From positions 558,001 through 622,000 of the forward strand of contig NZ_WINI01000001.1 of NCBI RefSeq assembly GCF_009497155.1: DNA of 64,000 nucleotides, read 5' to 3'. The notes beneath the pieces were generated by a model. It had not been told where the DNA came from. It did not search any database and saw only the letters and a list, made by a program, of their open reading frames with translations. Every line of letters begins with the position of its first letter. Within the stretch, counting starts at the first letter, position 1. Shown in pieces: positions 52,963-63,591 of this stretch. A program made the translations under genes and the position numbers. The DNA comes from Glaciimonas soli. Its GTDB lineage: Bacteria; Pseudomonadota; Gammaproteobacteria; Burkholderiales; Burkholderiaceae_D.

Positions 52963-53012
52963 TCGCACTTCCGTATTTCCCTATTCATTTATCTCATTAC
53001 CAGAGGTGCTCC

Positions 53013-54719
53013 ATGATGTTGCAAAATCCTGCGGCGAAATATCGCCCGTTTCCGCCTATTCCATTGACCGACCGCACTTGGCCGAATCAAGTCATTAGCA
53101 CACCGCCGATCTGGATGAGTACCGATTTGCGCGATGGCAATCAAGCTTTGATTGAACCGATGGATGCTGATCGTAAGCTGCGTTTCTTCCAGCTCTTGGT
53201 TAAAGTCGGCCTCAAAGAAATCGAAGTGGGCTTTCCTTCCGGCTCGCAAACAGATTTCGACTTTGTTCGCCAATTGATCGAAGAAAAACATATTCCTGAC
53301 GACGTCACCATCATCGTCTTGACGCAATCGCGTGAAGACTTGATTCGCCGCACAGTTGAATCATTGCAAGGTGCCAAACAAGCGATAGTCCATCTCTACA
53401 ATCCGATTGCACCGGCATGGCGTCGTATTGTTTTTAATAAAAGCCGCGAAGAAGTCAAAGAAATCGCCGTCTCCGGAACCCGTTTGATCAAAGAGTTAAC
53501 CGACGCCCGCCCTGAAACCGAATGGCGCTATGAATACTCACCAGAAACCTTCAGCTTGGCCGAATTAGATTTCTCCAAAGAAGTCTGCGATGCCGTAGTC
53601 GATGCCTGGGAAGCTTCACCAACCCGCAAGATCATCCTCAACTTACCAACCACAGTCGAGTGCAGTACGCCGAATGTATTTGCAGATCAAATCGAATGGA
53701 TGCATCGCAATTTGGCCCGCCGCGACGCCACTATCATCAGCGTCCATCCACACAATGACCGTGGCACTGGTGTTGCGGCTGCAGAATTGGCCGTAATGGC
53801 TGGTGCAGATCGGGTCGAGGGCTGCTTATTCGGTAATGGCGAACGCACAGGCAATGTCGATTTGGTTACGGTGGCATTAAATTTGTACACGCAAGGCGTC
53901 AATCCCGGTTTAGATTTTTCTGACATCGACTCCATCCGTCATTGCGTTGAAGACTGTAATCAAATCCCGGTACACCCGCGTCATCCTTATGTTGGCGATC
54001 TGGTCTTTACGGCATTTTCTGGTTCACACCAGGACGCTATTAAAAAGGGTTTCGCCGCACAACAAGCCGATGCCATTTGGGAAATTCCTTACTTGCCAAT
54101 TGATCCGGCCGATCTTGGCCGTAGCTACGACGCGGTAATTCGCATCAATAGTCAATCAGGTAAAGGCGGCATGGCGTATTTGTTGGAGCAAGAGCATGGC
54201 TTGGCTATGCCACGACGATTGCAAATTGAATTTAGCCGCGCTATCCAAAAAGCGGCAGATGAAACAGGTAAAGAAATTACTGGCGGAGATATTTACCGCA
54301 TTTTCAAACAAGAATATTTGGACCAACATGCGCCTTACAGCTACGTCGGACATCGTATCAAGGAAGATACGAGTGCTTCCGAAACGATTCAGATCGCCGT
54401 CGATATCTTGTGTGATGGGCAGGCGCAAACCGTAACTGGCAGCGGTAATGGGCCAATCGCTGCATTCGTCAACGCTTTGGGGCTGAACATCAAAGTCATG
54501 GATTTTCATGAACACGCGATCAGCGCCGGCGCCGATGCGCAAGCGGCCAGCTATATAGAACTGCGCCTCAACGACGCGCCGACCGGCTTCGGCGTTGGGA
54601 TTGATGCCAACATCCTGACAGCGTCATTCAAAGCTGTCTTCAGCGCAGTAAATCGGCAAATAGAAATCGCCAGCCATGCGGCGAATCAAGATGGTGTAGT
54701 CAGTAAAGCTGTCGCATGA
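53013..54719 (+). CDS. leuA: 2-isopropylmalate synthase (long form)
   Basis: 568 residues from the first of two adjacent ATGs (53013/53016; AGAGGTG upstream). LeuA condenses acetyl-CoA and 2-oxoisovalerate, the first committed step to leucine. The TIM barrel has [11 protein letters not shown] with the metal aspartate, [32 protein letters not shown] and [18 protein letters not shown]; the C-terminal regulatory domain (from about residue 440) binds leucine for feedback inhibition. It is the long, LeuA type 2 form common in beta-proteobacteria and actinobacteria. Its own leucine codons are mainly TTG, CTG and CTC, in contrast to the leaders. Confidence 0.96.
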   Translation: MMLQNPAAKYRPFPPIPLTDRTWPNQVISTPPIWMSTDLRDGNQALIEPMDADRKLRFFQLLVKVGLKEIEVGFPSGSQTDFDFVRQLIEEKHIPDDVTIIVLTQSREDLIRRTVESLQGAKQAIVHLYNPIAPAWRRIVFNKSREEVKEIAVSGTRLIKELTDARPETEWRYEYSPETFSLAELDFSKEVCDAVVDAWEASPTRKIILNLPTTVECSTPNVFADQIEWMHRNLARRDATIISVHPHNDRGTGVAAAELAVMAGADRVEGCLFGNGERTGNVDLVTVALNLYTQGVNPGLDFSDIDSIRHCVEDCNQIPVHPRHPYVGDLVFTAFSGSHQDAIKKGFAAQQADAIWEIPYLPIDPADLGRSYDAVIRINSQSGKGGMAYLLEQEHGLAMPRRLQIEFSRAIQKAADETGKEITGGDIYRIFKQEYLDQHAPYSYVGHRIKEDTSASETIQIAVDILCDGQAQTVTGSGNGPIAAFVNALGLNIKVMDFHEHAISAGADAQAASYIELRLNDAPTGFGVGIDANILTASFKAVFSAVNRQIEIASHAANQDGVVSKAVA

Positions 54720-54878
54720 TTTTCAACCAGCGTTTTTCATCAGCGGCCTTTGCGATCCATAGCGCCCACTGAATAAAACAGCCGCATACGATTACCGTCA
54801 TATATGTGGCTGACATAAAGCCAAGCGTGCACCAGACAAAAGCTGATGCACGCTTTATGTTGACTGCCTGGATGAAGA

Positions 54879-55499
54879 TTAAGCCAGCGCAGGGGAAAGG
54901 TTTGCTAACCGCTCTATCTCAGTGCGCGCAGCTGCCAAGCCATTCGCTTTCATTTCTTCGCCGTAATTCAAGCCTTCAGCATTTACTACCTCAATGTCGG
55001 TAATTCCCAAGAAATTGAGCACCAATTTAAGATAATCTACATGCGCAATCCCGGTAGGTTTGCCTGCATGGATACCGCCTGAAGTCGCGACAATCACAAC
55101 GCGTTTTCCCTTGGCCAAACCTTCTGGACCGTTTTCGGTATAACGGAAAGTCACGCCAGCCACACTGATTTGATCTATCCAGGATTTGAGCTGTGTCGGT
55201 ATGGTGAAGTTATACATTGGTGCGCCAAGCACGATTACGTCGGCGTCCATAAACTCCCGCAGTATTGTTTCGCTCAATGCCACTTCGCGTGCCTGCGCTG
55301 CATCACGCTGATCCGCTGGCGTACCTTTGGCCGCGAATGTTGCGCCTGAAAGATGCGCAGTGAGGTCTTTGCTTAAATCGCGATAAGTCACATTAGCTGC
55401 CGATTCTGAAGCTTTTATTGCATCCGCCACCTCACGTGATAATTGGCGTGAAGCTGATGCATCGCCGAGGATGCTGGAGTCGATATGGAGTAATTTCAT
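54879..55499 (-). CDS. azoR: FMN-dependent NADH azoreductase
   Basis: 206 residues from the ATG at 55499 with AAGGAAC upstream. AzoR is a flavodoxin-fold quinone/azo reductase. MKLLHIDSSILGDASASRQLS at the N-terminus binds FMN phosphate; APMYNFTIPTQLKSWID and TSGGIHAGKPTG are also typical. It probably protects against quinones. A LysR gene is divergent at 55635. Confidence 0.94.
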   Translation of the reverse strand: MKLLHIDSSILGDASASRQLSREVADAIKASESAANVTYRDLSKDLTAHLSGATFAAKGTPADQRDAAQAREVALSETILREFMDADVIVLGAPMYNFTIPTQLKSWIDQISVAGVTFRYTENGPEGLAKGKRVVIVATSGGIHAGKPTGIAHVDYLKLVLNFLGITDIEVVNAEGLNYGEEMKANGLAAARTEIERLANLSPALA

Positions 55500-55634
55500 G
55501 ATGAGTTCCTTTATATTCGTCAATGTTGCGTTGGTCTAAGTGAAAGACTACACATGAAGCACAAATAGAACTAGCCATCGAAATTAGGATATATTGTTCT
55601 ACACATAGGACAATAAAGGAAATAAGTAATTATC

Positions 55635-56534
55635 ATGCAAGATTTAAACGACTTATTTTTTTTCGCCAGCGTTGTTGAACACGGTGGATTTAGCGCCGCC
55701 AGCCGTGCTTTGGGGGTGCCTAAATCACGCTTATCACGCCGCGTCGCGGAATTAGAACAACGTTTGAATGCTCGTCTGCTGCAGAGAAATACGCGTTCCA
55801 TCACTCTCACAGATCTTGGTCAGCGCTTCTATCAACATTGTCAGGAAGTCATTGCTGCGGCTGAAGCCGCACAACTTACCATTACCAGTTCACTCGCCGA
55901 ACCCAACGGTCTGGTACGTGTTAGTTGTCCGACAGCAATCGCGAAAATGGGCCTGGAAACGCTGGTAATACTATTTTTGGAAAAGTACCCCAAAGTCAGA
56001 CTGGACTTTATCCTGAGCAACCGACGTATCAATTTATTGGAAGAAGGAATAGACGTCGCCGTCCGAGCACGCATAACAGGAGATGAAGATCCGAATCTTG
56101 CAACACGTCGCTTGCGTACTACCAGCGATTATCTGGTGGCAGCGCCGGCGCTGATGGCACAATCCGGTGCCTTGGCGCACCCCAAAGATCTCTCAAAACT
56201 CCCAATACTAGGTGCTGTCGATCAAGATCGGCGCATGCGCCTCTCGTTCACCGGACCGGACAACGCGCATGCCGCTATCGTTGTTGAACCAAGATTAGCA
56301 ATCGAAGATTTTAATGTCCGCAAAGAAGTCGCGTTACATGGTTTAGGCATCACTACGCTGCCTGGCGAATACTGCCTTAAAGAATTTGAACTAGGTACAT
56401 TAGTACATGTACTTCCCGCATGGTCTCTGCCCTCCGGCAGTGTACAAGTGGTTTATCCAACGCAACGCGGCTTAATCCCCGCAGTTCGCGTTTTTGTTGA
56501 TTTTCTAAGTGAGCATTTAGGTGAGCGCGTATAA
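55635..56534 (+). CDS. LysR-family regulator divergent from azoR
   Basis: 299 residues. HTH DLNDLFFFASVVEHGGFSAASRALGVPKSRLSRRVAELE (in pieces, residues 3-40) and an effector domain of the CrgA-like group (RVSCPTAIAKMGLETLV, LLEEGIDVAVRARITGDED). Divergent orientation to azoR with a 135-bp gap suggests control of azoR in response to quinones or electrophiles. The AGG-AAATAAG ribosome region is weak. Confidence 0.88.
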   Translation: MQDLNDLFFFASVVEHGGFSAASRALGVPKSRLSRRVAELEQRLNARLLQRNTRSITLTDLGQRFYQHCQEVIAAAEAAQLTITSSLAEPNGLVRVSCPTAIAKMGLETLVILFLEKYPKVRLDFILSNRRINLLEEGIDVAVRARITGDEDPNLATRRLRTTSDYLVAAPALMAQSGALAHPKDLSKLPILGAVDQDRRMRLSFTGPDNAHAAIVVEPRLAIEDFNVRKEVALHGLGITTLPGEYCLKEFELGTLVHVLPAWSLPSGSVQVVYPTQRGLIPAVRVFVDFLSEHLGERV

Positions 56535-56594
56535 AAATCGTATAGAAACTTCTAGTATCTATGCCAAGTTGCACTCACCTTCATTTACATTAGA

Positions 56595-57374
56595 TTATTC
56601 CGGCGACGCACCCAATTGCGTCACCTGACCGGAACCGAATACCGATCTGGAAACTGCAGGATCGCCATAGTAGTCAACACTCCCTGAGCCAGCGATCATG
56701 AGTCTGAGCGCACTCTTCGCCCACACAATTGCATGGCCGGAACCACCTAAGGTGACTTCCACGGTCTTCGCCTCCAGATGTCCCATGAGTACGCTACCAG
56801 AGCCGCCAATAGTGGCAGCTATCGAATTGGCGATACCTGACGCCTTAAAGCCACCACTTCCACCAAGAGAAATTGAGAGCGCATCACTATTCAATCCACT
56901 AATTTGCACGATACCGGAGCCACCTATCGCGACGCTTAACCGCGGCGCATTCAGTTTGTCGGCAACAATGGTGCCAGAGCCACCAATGGAAATATTATTA
57001 ATATCCTTTGCTTCGACGATCACGATGAGTTTGGTGGATGAAAAACTGGTGTGTTCGTGGGCCGGCTGAATTTTCAGCACACCATGCTCAACCACGGTTT
57101 CAACCAGCGGCAATATGTTGTCATCCGTCGAAATGGTCACGCGCTCCGTATTGCCCTGACGCAGTTGTACATCTGCAGGCAGCCCCAGGCTAAGCGCGTT
57201 GAAATGACCGACTTCGCGCGTTTGCTCCTTAATGTTACCGGAACCCTTGATATCGTTCCCGAATAATGAAGCCCTGGCAACGTTGGATACCATCAATAAA
57301 CCTAGCAAACCAAACATAAAAGTAATATTTCGCAAACAACGAGAAACGCTAAAAGTGCTGGAAGTAATAGCCAT
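56595..57374 (-). CDS. Secreted DUF2807 beta-helix (GIN domain) protein
   Basis: 259 residues from the ATG at 57374 (GGAG 6 bases upstream; the open frame extends 14 codons). A signal peptide ends near ARA. The mature protein has the putative auto-transporter adhesin head GIN pattern: GSGNIKEQTREVGHFNALSLGLPADVQLRQG and repeated GGSG turns about every 20 residues (GGSGTI, GGSGIV, GGSGGF, GGSGSV, GGSGHA), which make rungs of a beta-solenoid. Cell-surface or periplasmic role unknown. Confidence 0.85.
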   Translation of the reverse strand: MAITSSTFSVSRCLRNITFMFGLLGLLMVSNVARASLFGNDIKGSGNIKEQTREVGHFNALSLGLPADVQLRQGNTERVTISTDDNILPLVETVVEHGVLKIQPAHEHTSFSSTKLIVIVEAKDINNISIGGSGTIVADKLNAPRLSVAIGGSGIVQISGLNSDALSISLGGSGGFKASGIANSIAATIGGSGSVLMGHLEAKTVEVTLGGSGHAIVWAKSALRLMIAGSGSVDYYGDPAVSRSVFGSGQVTQLGASPE

Positions 57375-57606
57375 TAACCGCTCCAAATGTAGGAATAAAT
57401 TTTTTTCTAGAAACATACTGCAAGATTGCCATCATATCTAATATTGGGGGAAAAGGTCATTATCGCTGCAGACTTAGTTCTGACAAATCCACTTGCAATT
57501 GAACATTGCGTCGCAACATCCACTACACTAGCGGCTGTCTTTAGAGTCTATCTAATCAACTCAACGATTAGCAATCGTCATCCATCAGCATCAACCTTTG
57601 CAAAAC

Positions 57607-59415
57607 ATGACCGACACCACAACTATCAAAGAACCACAAAAGCGTAGCTTGGCGACACTAGCTGGCTTGATCCCTTTTCTTTCTCCCTACAAGCGTCAGT
57701 TTGTCTTGGCAGGTCTGGCATTGATCGTTGCGGCCGGTGCGACATTGGCGATTCCATATGCTTTTCGGCAAATGATAGATTTGGGTTTCGGTGGTAAAGG
57801 TATCAGCAACCCTACGCATATTGATCTGTATTTTCTTGCCTTGTTCGGCGTTGCCTGTGTAATGGGGGTTGCCGCTGCAGCGCGGTTTTATATGGTGTCT
57901 TGGTTGGGTGAGCGGGTTACCGCTGATTTACGCAGCGCGGTGTATTCGCATGTGGTGACACAAAGCCCGCAATTTTTTGAAACCACCAAAACCGGTGAAG
58001 TGTTATCGCGCCTCACAGCCGACACCACATTGATTCAGACATTAGTCGGCACCAGCATTTCGATGGCTTTACGCAATGGCTTGTTGTTTGCCGGTGGCTT
58101 GATCATGCTGTTCGTCAGTAGCGCCAAACTGAGCGTCATCATTATCGTCATGCTGGCCTTGGTGGTACTGCCGATTATTATGTTTGGCCGTCGTGTACGC
58201 AAATTATCACGGGCTTCGCAAGACCGTGTCGCCGATGCTTCAGCGATGGCGGGCGAAATTTTGAATGCGATGCCGACCGTCCAGGCATATACCCATGAAA
58301 CCATCGAATCGCAGCGCTTCAGTGGTGCGATTGAACATTCATTTCAGACCGCCCTGCAACGCATACGTGCACGTTCATTACTGACCATGATGGCGATTTT
58401 ATTGACCTTTGGCGCGATTGTGTTCGTCTTATGGTTAGGCGCGCATGCAGTGATTCAGGGGCGCATGAGCGGTGGCGAACTGGGCCAATTCATTCTATAT
58501 GCGGCACTGGTTGCCAGCTCCATCGGCGCATTATCGGAAGTCATGGGCGACACCCAACGTGCTGCCGGTGCTGCCGAACGTCTGTTGGAATTGTTGGCAG
58601 CCAAATCGCCAGTGCAATCGGCATCACATCCAGCGGCGTTGCCGCCACGGACTGCGCAAGGCGCGGCATTAATACTTGACGATGTGGCGTTCCATTACCC
58701 TTCTCGCCCAGACACCTTATCGTTGACGCATTTTTCTCTGAGTATCAATCCGGGCGAAACCATTGCCATTGTTGGCCCTTCAGGTGCGGGGAAAACCACG
58801 TTATTCCAATTGTTGATGCGCTTTTACGATCCGCAACAAGGAACCATCAAACTTGATGGCGTTGATATTAAATCGCTCAGTCTGCACACCTTGCGCAATG
58901 CTATCGGCATCGTGCCGCAAGATACGGTGATTTTTTCTGCCAATGCAATGGATAACATTCGCTATGGTCGCGTTGGCGCTAGTGACGACGAAGTTATCGC
59001 TGCCGCAAAAATGGCCGCAGCAGACGAATTCATCCAACGTCTGCCAAATGGCTACCAATCATTCTTAGGTGAGCGCGGTGTGCGCTTATCCGGCGGCCAG
59101 CGTCAACGCATTGCCATTGCTCGCGCATTGTTGAAAAATCCGCCGTTACTATTGCTAGATGAAGCCACTAGCGCACTTGACGCTGAGTCGGAACGCGTAG
59201 TCCAAGGCGCGCTGGAAGCGGCCATGGTTGGCCGCACCACGCTGGTCATTGCCCACCGTTTAGCCACCGTACAACGAGCCGATCGTATCATCGTGCTGGA
59301 ACATGGCCATATCGTAGAGACCGGTACGCATGCATCGCTGGTTGCACAAGGTGGTTTATATGCCAGCCTGGCCGCACTGCAATTTAATACTGATAGTCAA
59401 CCATCAATCCGCTAA
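57607..59415 (+). CDS. ABC exporter half-transporter (MsbA-related multidrug/lipid type)
   Basis: 602 residues from the ATG at 57607 (a TTG is three codons earlier). An N-terminal six-helix domain (about 25-330) is fused to an ATPase with GPSGAGKTTL (Walker A, about residue 390), the Q-loop, LSGGQRQRIAIARALL and LLLLDEATSALD, then H-loop VIAHRLATV. It should form a homodimer that exports lipids or drugs. It belongs to the MsbA-related group seen in many proteobacteria; msbA itself would be elsewhere, near lpxK. Confidence 0.9.
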   Translation: MTDTTTIKEPQKRSLATLAGLIPFLSPYKRQFVLAGLALIVAAGATLAIPYAFRQMIDLGFGGKGISNPTHIDLYFLALFGVACVMGVAAAARFYMVSWLGERVTADLRSAVYSHVVTQSPQFFETTKTGEVLSRLTADTTLIQTLVGTSISMALRNGLLFAGGLIMLFVSSAKLSVIIIVMLALVVLPIIMFGRRVRKLSRASQDRVADASAMAGEILNAMPTVQAYTHETIESQRFSGAIEHSFQTALQRIRARSLLTMMAILLTFGAIVFVLWLGAHAVIQGRMSGGELGQFILYAALVASSIGALSEVMGDTQRAAGAAERLLELLAAKSPVQSASHPAALPPRTAQGAALILDDVAFHYPSRPDTLSLTHFSLSINPGETIAIVGPSGAGKTTLFQLLMRFYDPQQGTIKLDGVDIKSLSLHTLRNAIGIVPQDTVIFSANAMDNIRYGRVGASDDEVIAAAKMAAADEFIQRLPNGYQSFLGERGVRLSGGQRQRIAIARALLKNPPLLLLDEATSALDAESERVVQGALEAAMVGRTTLVIAHRLATVQRADRIIVLEHGHIVETGTHASLVAQGGLYASLAALQFNTDSQPSIR

Positions 59416-59430
59416 TTCCTGATCACTCCC

Positions 59431-59460
59431 TTCTCCCGCTTGCGAAAGCGGGAGAAAAAT
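59431..59460 (+). terminator. Hairpin after the ABC exporter gene
   Basis: TTCTCCCGCTT, GCG and AAGCGGGAGAA: an 11-bp perfect stem with a weak following A-rich tract. It resembles the hairpins at 2486 and 4400 and may belong to a common family. Confidence 0.5.
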
Positions 59461-59489
59461 CCCTCACACATGATTTTTAGGAGCTATAA

Positions 59490-60596
<1,107 letters not shown>

Positions 60597-60601
60597 ACGA
60601 G

Positions 60602-60656
60602 AAAATCATCAACGTCACAAGCAACAAGACTGTTGCTTGTGACGTTGAAGCTGATT
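60602..60656 (+). terminator. Long hairpin after the old-yellow-enzyme gene
   Basis: TCAACGTCACAAGCAACA and TGTTGCTTGTGACGTTGA form a perfect 18-bp stem; outer AAAATCA/TGATTTT pairs extend it across short bulges. The T-rich end supports termination. Confidence 0.7.
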
Positions 60657-60941
60657 TTGAAGTACCCCGCATTGGACGTTGCCAAATATGCTGCCCCTCA
60701 TTCGGATAAAGAGGGAAGACATGTCTGAGCCGAAGGCGAGTTGGTCTTTCCTCCCGAATGAGGGAAGACATATTTGGGGACCACTCGTCAAAGACGAGTG
60801 ACGACTCTGGCAGGAGCAGTGCTCCCGCCCTTTCTGTGCTTATTTTTTTGGCGAAGCAAAGAAAGCAAGTGGCTGTCGGGCTCCCCCCCGACATTGCCGG
60901 AACCACGGAGTGACCACCGCAGAAGCTACATCATCAGTCAA
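60657..60941. repeat. Intergenic repeat-like region
   Basis: 285 bp with two direct copies of GAGGGAAGACATRT (60709 and 60763), a small CTCGTCAAAGACGAG hairpin and a stretch GCGAAGCAAAGAAAGCAAGTGG near 60852. From memory, similar strings recur between genes of Burkholderiales. No gene seen. Confidence 0.4.
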
Positions 60942-62078
60942 TCAAAACGAATGATGCACACCCAACCTCAAAGTAGCCTGATTCTGATTAGAAGAAATCC
61001 CCGCCGTATTAATCGCAGCCAAAGTACTTTCCCCAGTATCAGTTTGACCAGAAGCCTTCTGCAACGTCCCTTGCAAATACACCTCGGTACGCTTGGATAA
61101 GGAATACACGTTATTCAAGTTGAATTGATTCCACTTCATATCATCCAGCTTGGAATAGGTATAACCCAAGTTAAACGAATACACCGGCGTAATACGGAAA
61201 TTCGCACCCAACTCAGCATTATTCATTTTTGCTGACCCCACCAAACCTTCAATTCTGGTTTGCGTAAACAGCGTATGCAACAATACTGGCCCAGTGTCAT
61301 AACTCGCACCTAAGCCCATATTACGGACGTTATTAGTCGGCATAGTCCCGCCAGTTGCCGCAAAATCCTGACCGGCCAATGAAGTTAAACCCATTGAAGA
61401 TTCAAGAGTCAGTACCTTGTTATTGGCACTGTTATAGGCAGCACCAATTTTCAACGGACCGTTAACATAATTGGCACCAAAACCGAGCACCCGATTTGTA
61501 GAGCTATCCCCCGCTTGTCCACCCAAACCGATCATTGCGGCAGCAGTCAATCCACTAAAGTTAGCGCTGGTAAATTTAATGACATTATCAGGTGTACCGA
61601 TATTAGCCAGGTCATCCAAATTGCCAGGATGGAAAGCATAAAAACTTCCCAATATATAACCTGTACTCAATGGATCAAGCATGTCAAACATGATAGTAGT
61701 TTGATGCCCCAAAGTCAGCGTTCCGACCTGTTGATTGGCAATACCCACATACGACATACGATTGAAAAGTACGCCGGGACGTATCATCGCTCCCGTACTA
61801 GTGGAAAAACCATTTTCCAATTTAAATACCGCAGAATATCCATCGCCAAGATTTTCTATGCCACGAAAACCGATACGATCAGGTTGCAATCCACCGTAAT
61901 CAAGTATGGTTTTTGCTCCGGCACCCGCGTTGCTGACGTAGGTTGGCCCGGCATCCAGACTACCGTAGATTGTTACGTTACTCGTCACATTCACATCAGC
62001 ATACGCTGACGACATGCAAACCAAAGACGCAGCAGCACCCGCAATGGCTGATAATTTCAGCCAAGTCACTTGTTTCAT
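60942..62078 (-). CDS. Outer-membrane porin (OmpC-like, Gram-negative porin family)
   Basis: 378 residues. A signal peptide MKQVTWLKLSAIAGAAASLV... ends at AYA, followed by VTIYGSLDAGPTYVSN, the usual first strand of betaproteobacterial trimeric porins, and ends in the outer-membrane signal HHSF. Beta strands alternate throughout; ENLGDGYSAVFKLENGF is family-typical. It folds via the BAM complex. It lies downstream of an aromatic acid permease gene and may act as its uptake pore. Confidence 0.92.
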   Translation of the reverse strand: MKQVTWLKLSAIAGAAASLVCMSSAYADVNVTSNVTIYGSLDAGPTYVSNAGAGAKTILDYGGLQPDRIGFRGIENLGDGYSAVFKLENGFSTSTGAMIRPGVLFNRMSYVGIANQQVGTLTLGHQTTIMFDMLDPLSTGYILGSFYAFHPGNLDDLANIGTPDNVIKFTSANFSGLTAAAMIGLGGQAGDSSTNRVLGFGANYVNGPLKIGAAYNSANNKVLTLESSMGLTSLAGQDFAATGGTMPTNNVRNMGLGASYDTGPVLLHTLFTQTRIEGLVGSAKMNNAELGANFRITPVYSFNLGYTYSKLDDMKWNQFNLNNVYSLSKRTEVYLQGTLQKASGQTDTGESTLAAINTAGISSNQNQATLRLGVHHSF

Positions 62079-62167
62079 TTACTATCTCCAATATTTTTAT
62101 AATGCGGACGAAAGTCCTATTTAAATCGCCACGGCGTTAACCGCGGCTCACAACCAAATTCATGGTC

Positions 62168-63523
62168 TCAGGCTGCTTGAGTCTGTTGTTTTAGTAATTC
62201 TTGCTGGCGGTGCATATGACCTCCCTTGAACATCAAAGCAATTGCAGCAATCACTCCGGGAATCGCCAATAAGATAAACACAACGTTCAAACTTAAACCA
62301 AGGCCGAGTACCAAACTGCCGCCAGCTGCGCCGAGAATCGAACCAAGTCTGCTGATCCCAAGCATCCATGAAACACCGGTTGCGCGTCCTACTGTCGGAT
62401 AAAAAGCGGCTGCGAGCGTTGGCATTGAACCTTGGGCGCTGCTCATGAACATACCGGCAACAAAGACCAATGAACTCAATACAGTCAGGTCATGGAATCC
62501 AAAACCTATCGCGCCTATGAAAATCGCACCGAGTAAATAGGAAGCGGCAATGGCTTTATGGGGATTAAATTTATCCATAAAATAACCAACAACAATGCCT
62601 CCGATCAGGCCGCCTAATGGATATAGCGCCATGATTTTGGCACCGTCAGCCAAAGTAAACCCGGCATCTTTAACGATCACCGGCATCCAGCTCGTGACAA
62701 AGTAAAAAATCACCATCCCCATGAACAGCGTGATCCATAAACAAATGGTCCCGAACAGATATTTTTCAGAAAAAATCACTGACAGTGCCGACTTGCCATC
62801 CACTTGCGGCGGCAAAACAATCGTAAATTTATCGTTTACGGTGACCGAATTTGGGGAAATTTTGTTCAGAACACGAGCAATTTTTTTCTGAGGCCAGTTT
62901 TGTACCACCATAAAGCGCGGCGACTCAGGTAGTAGGAACATTGCAAAGCTCAGGGCCAGAGGCACCAAACCTCCGACATAAAACAAACTATGCCAACCGA
63001 AATGCGGCACTAACCACGCAGCCAGATAACCGCCGGCCCAGGCGCCGACTACAAAACCCATGAACACGGTATTGACGATACGTGATCGGATGCGCTGCGG
63101 CGTGTATTCAGACATCAATGTCACCGCATTCGACATCGCTGCACCTAAGCCGATACCGGTCAAAAACCGCAACAGCGTCATTTCGACAACGCCACCAGCA
63201 AACGCGGAAGCTAGGGAGAAAATGCTGAACATAAATACCGAAACAATCAACACTTTACGACGGCCAAATTTATCAGCCAATATTCCCCCGCCCATTGAAC
63301 CAATCGCCAAGCCAATCAATGCCGCAGTAAACACTGGTGCCAATTCCATCCGTGTTACGCCCCAATCGTGCATCAGCGCCGGAACCAAAGGCCCCAAAAT
63401 CACCGTATCAAGACCGTCAGCAGCAACGATCAAAAAGCAAAAAATGAAAATTAAAATTTGATAGCCTGAAAAAGACTTTTCGTCGATGAAATTCTGCACA
63501 TCGATCTGACGCTGCTCACTCAT
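62168..63523 (-). CDS. AAHS-family aromatic acid:H+ symporter
   Basis: 451 residues with 12 helices. DGLDTVILGPLVPALMHDWG in helix 1, GGGILADKFGRRKVL between helices 2 and 3 and FLTGIGLGAAMSNAVTLMSEYTP are BenK/PcaK-like. Ribosome site AGGAG. With the porin downstream and the ferredoxin reductase upstream it suggests an aromatic catabolic locus. Substrate is not resolved. Confidence 0.88.
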   Translation of the reverse strand: MSEQRQIDVQNFIDEKSFSGYQILIFIFCFLIVAADGLDTVILGPLVPALMHDWGVTRMELAPVFTAALIGLAIGSMGGGILADKFGRRKVLIVSVFMFSIFSLASAFAGGVVEMTLLRFLTGIGLGAAMSNAVTLMSEYTPQRIRSRIVNTVFMGFVVGAWAGGYLAAWLVPHFGWHSLFYVGGLVPLALSFAMFLLPESPRFMVVQNWPQKKIARVLNKISPNSVTVNDKFTIVLPPQVDGKSALSVIFSEKYLFGTICLWITLFMGMVIFYFVTSWMPVIVKDAGFTLADGAKIMALYPLGGLIGGIVVGYFMDKFNPHKAIAASYLLGAIFIGAIGFGFHDLTVLSSLVFVAGMFMSSAQGSMPTLAAAFYPTVGRATGVSWMLGISRLGSILGAAGGSLVLGLGLSLNVVFILLAIPGVIAAIALMFKGGHMHRQQELLKQQTQAA

Positions 63524-63591
63524 ACAACTTCTCCTATGCGCCTGAGGCTAATCAGGCTACTTTTATTAAAATCAATCCACACCTTTTTTAA

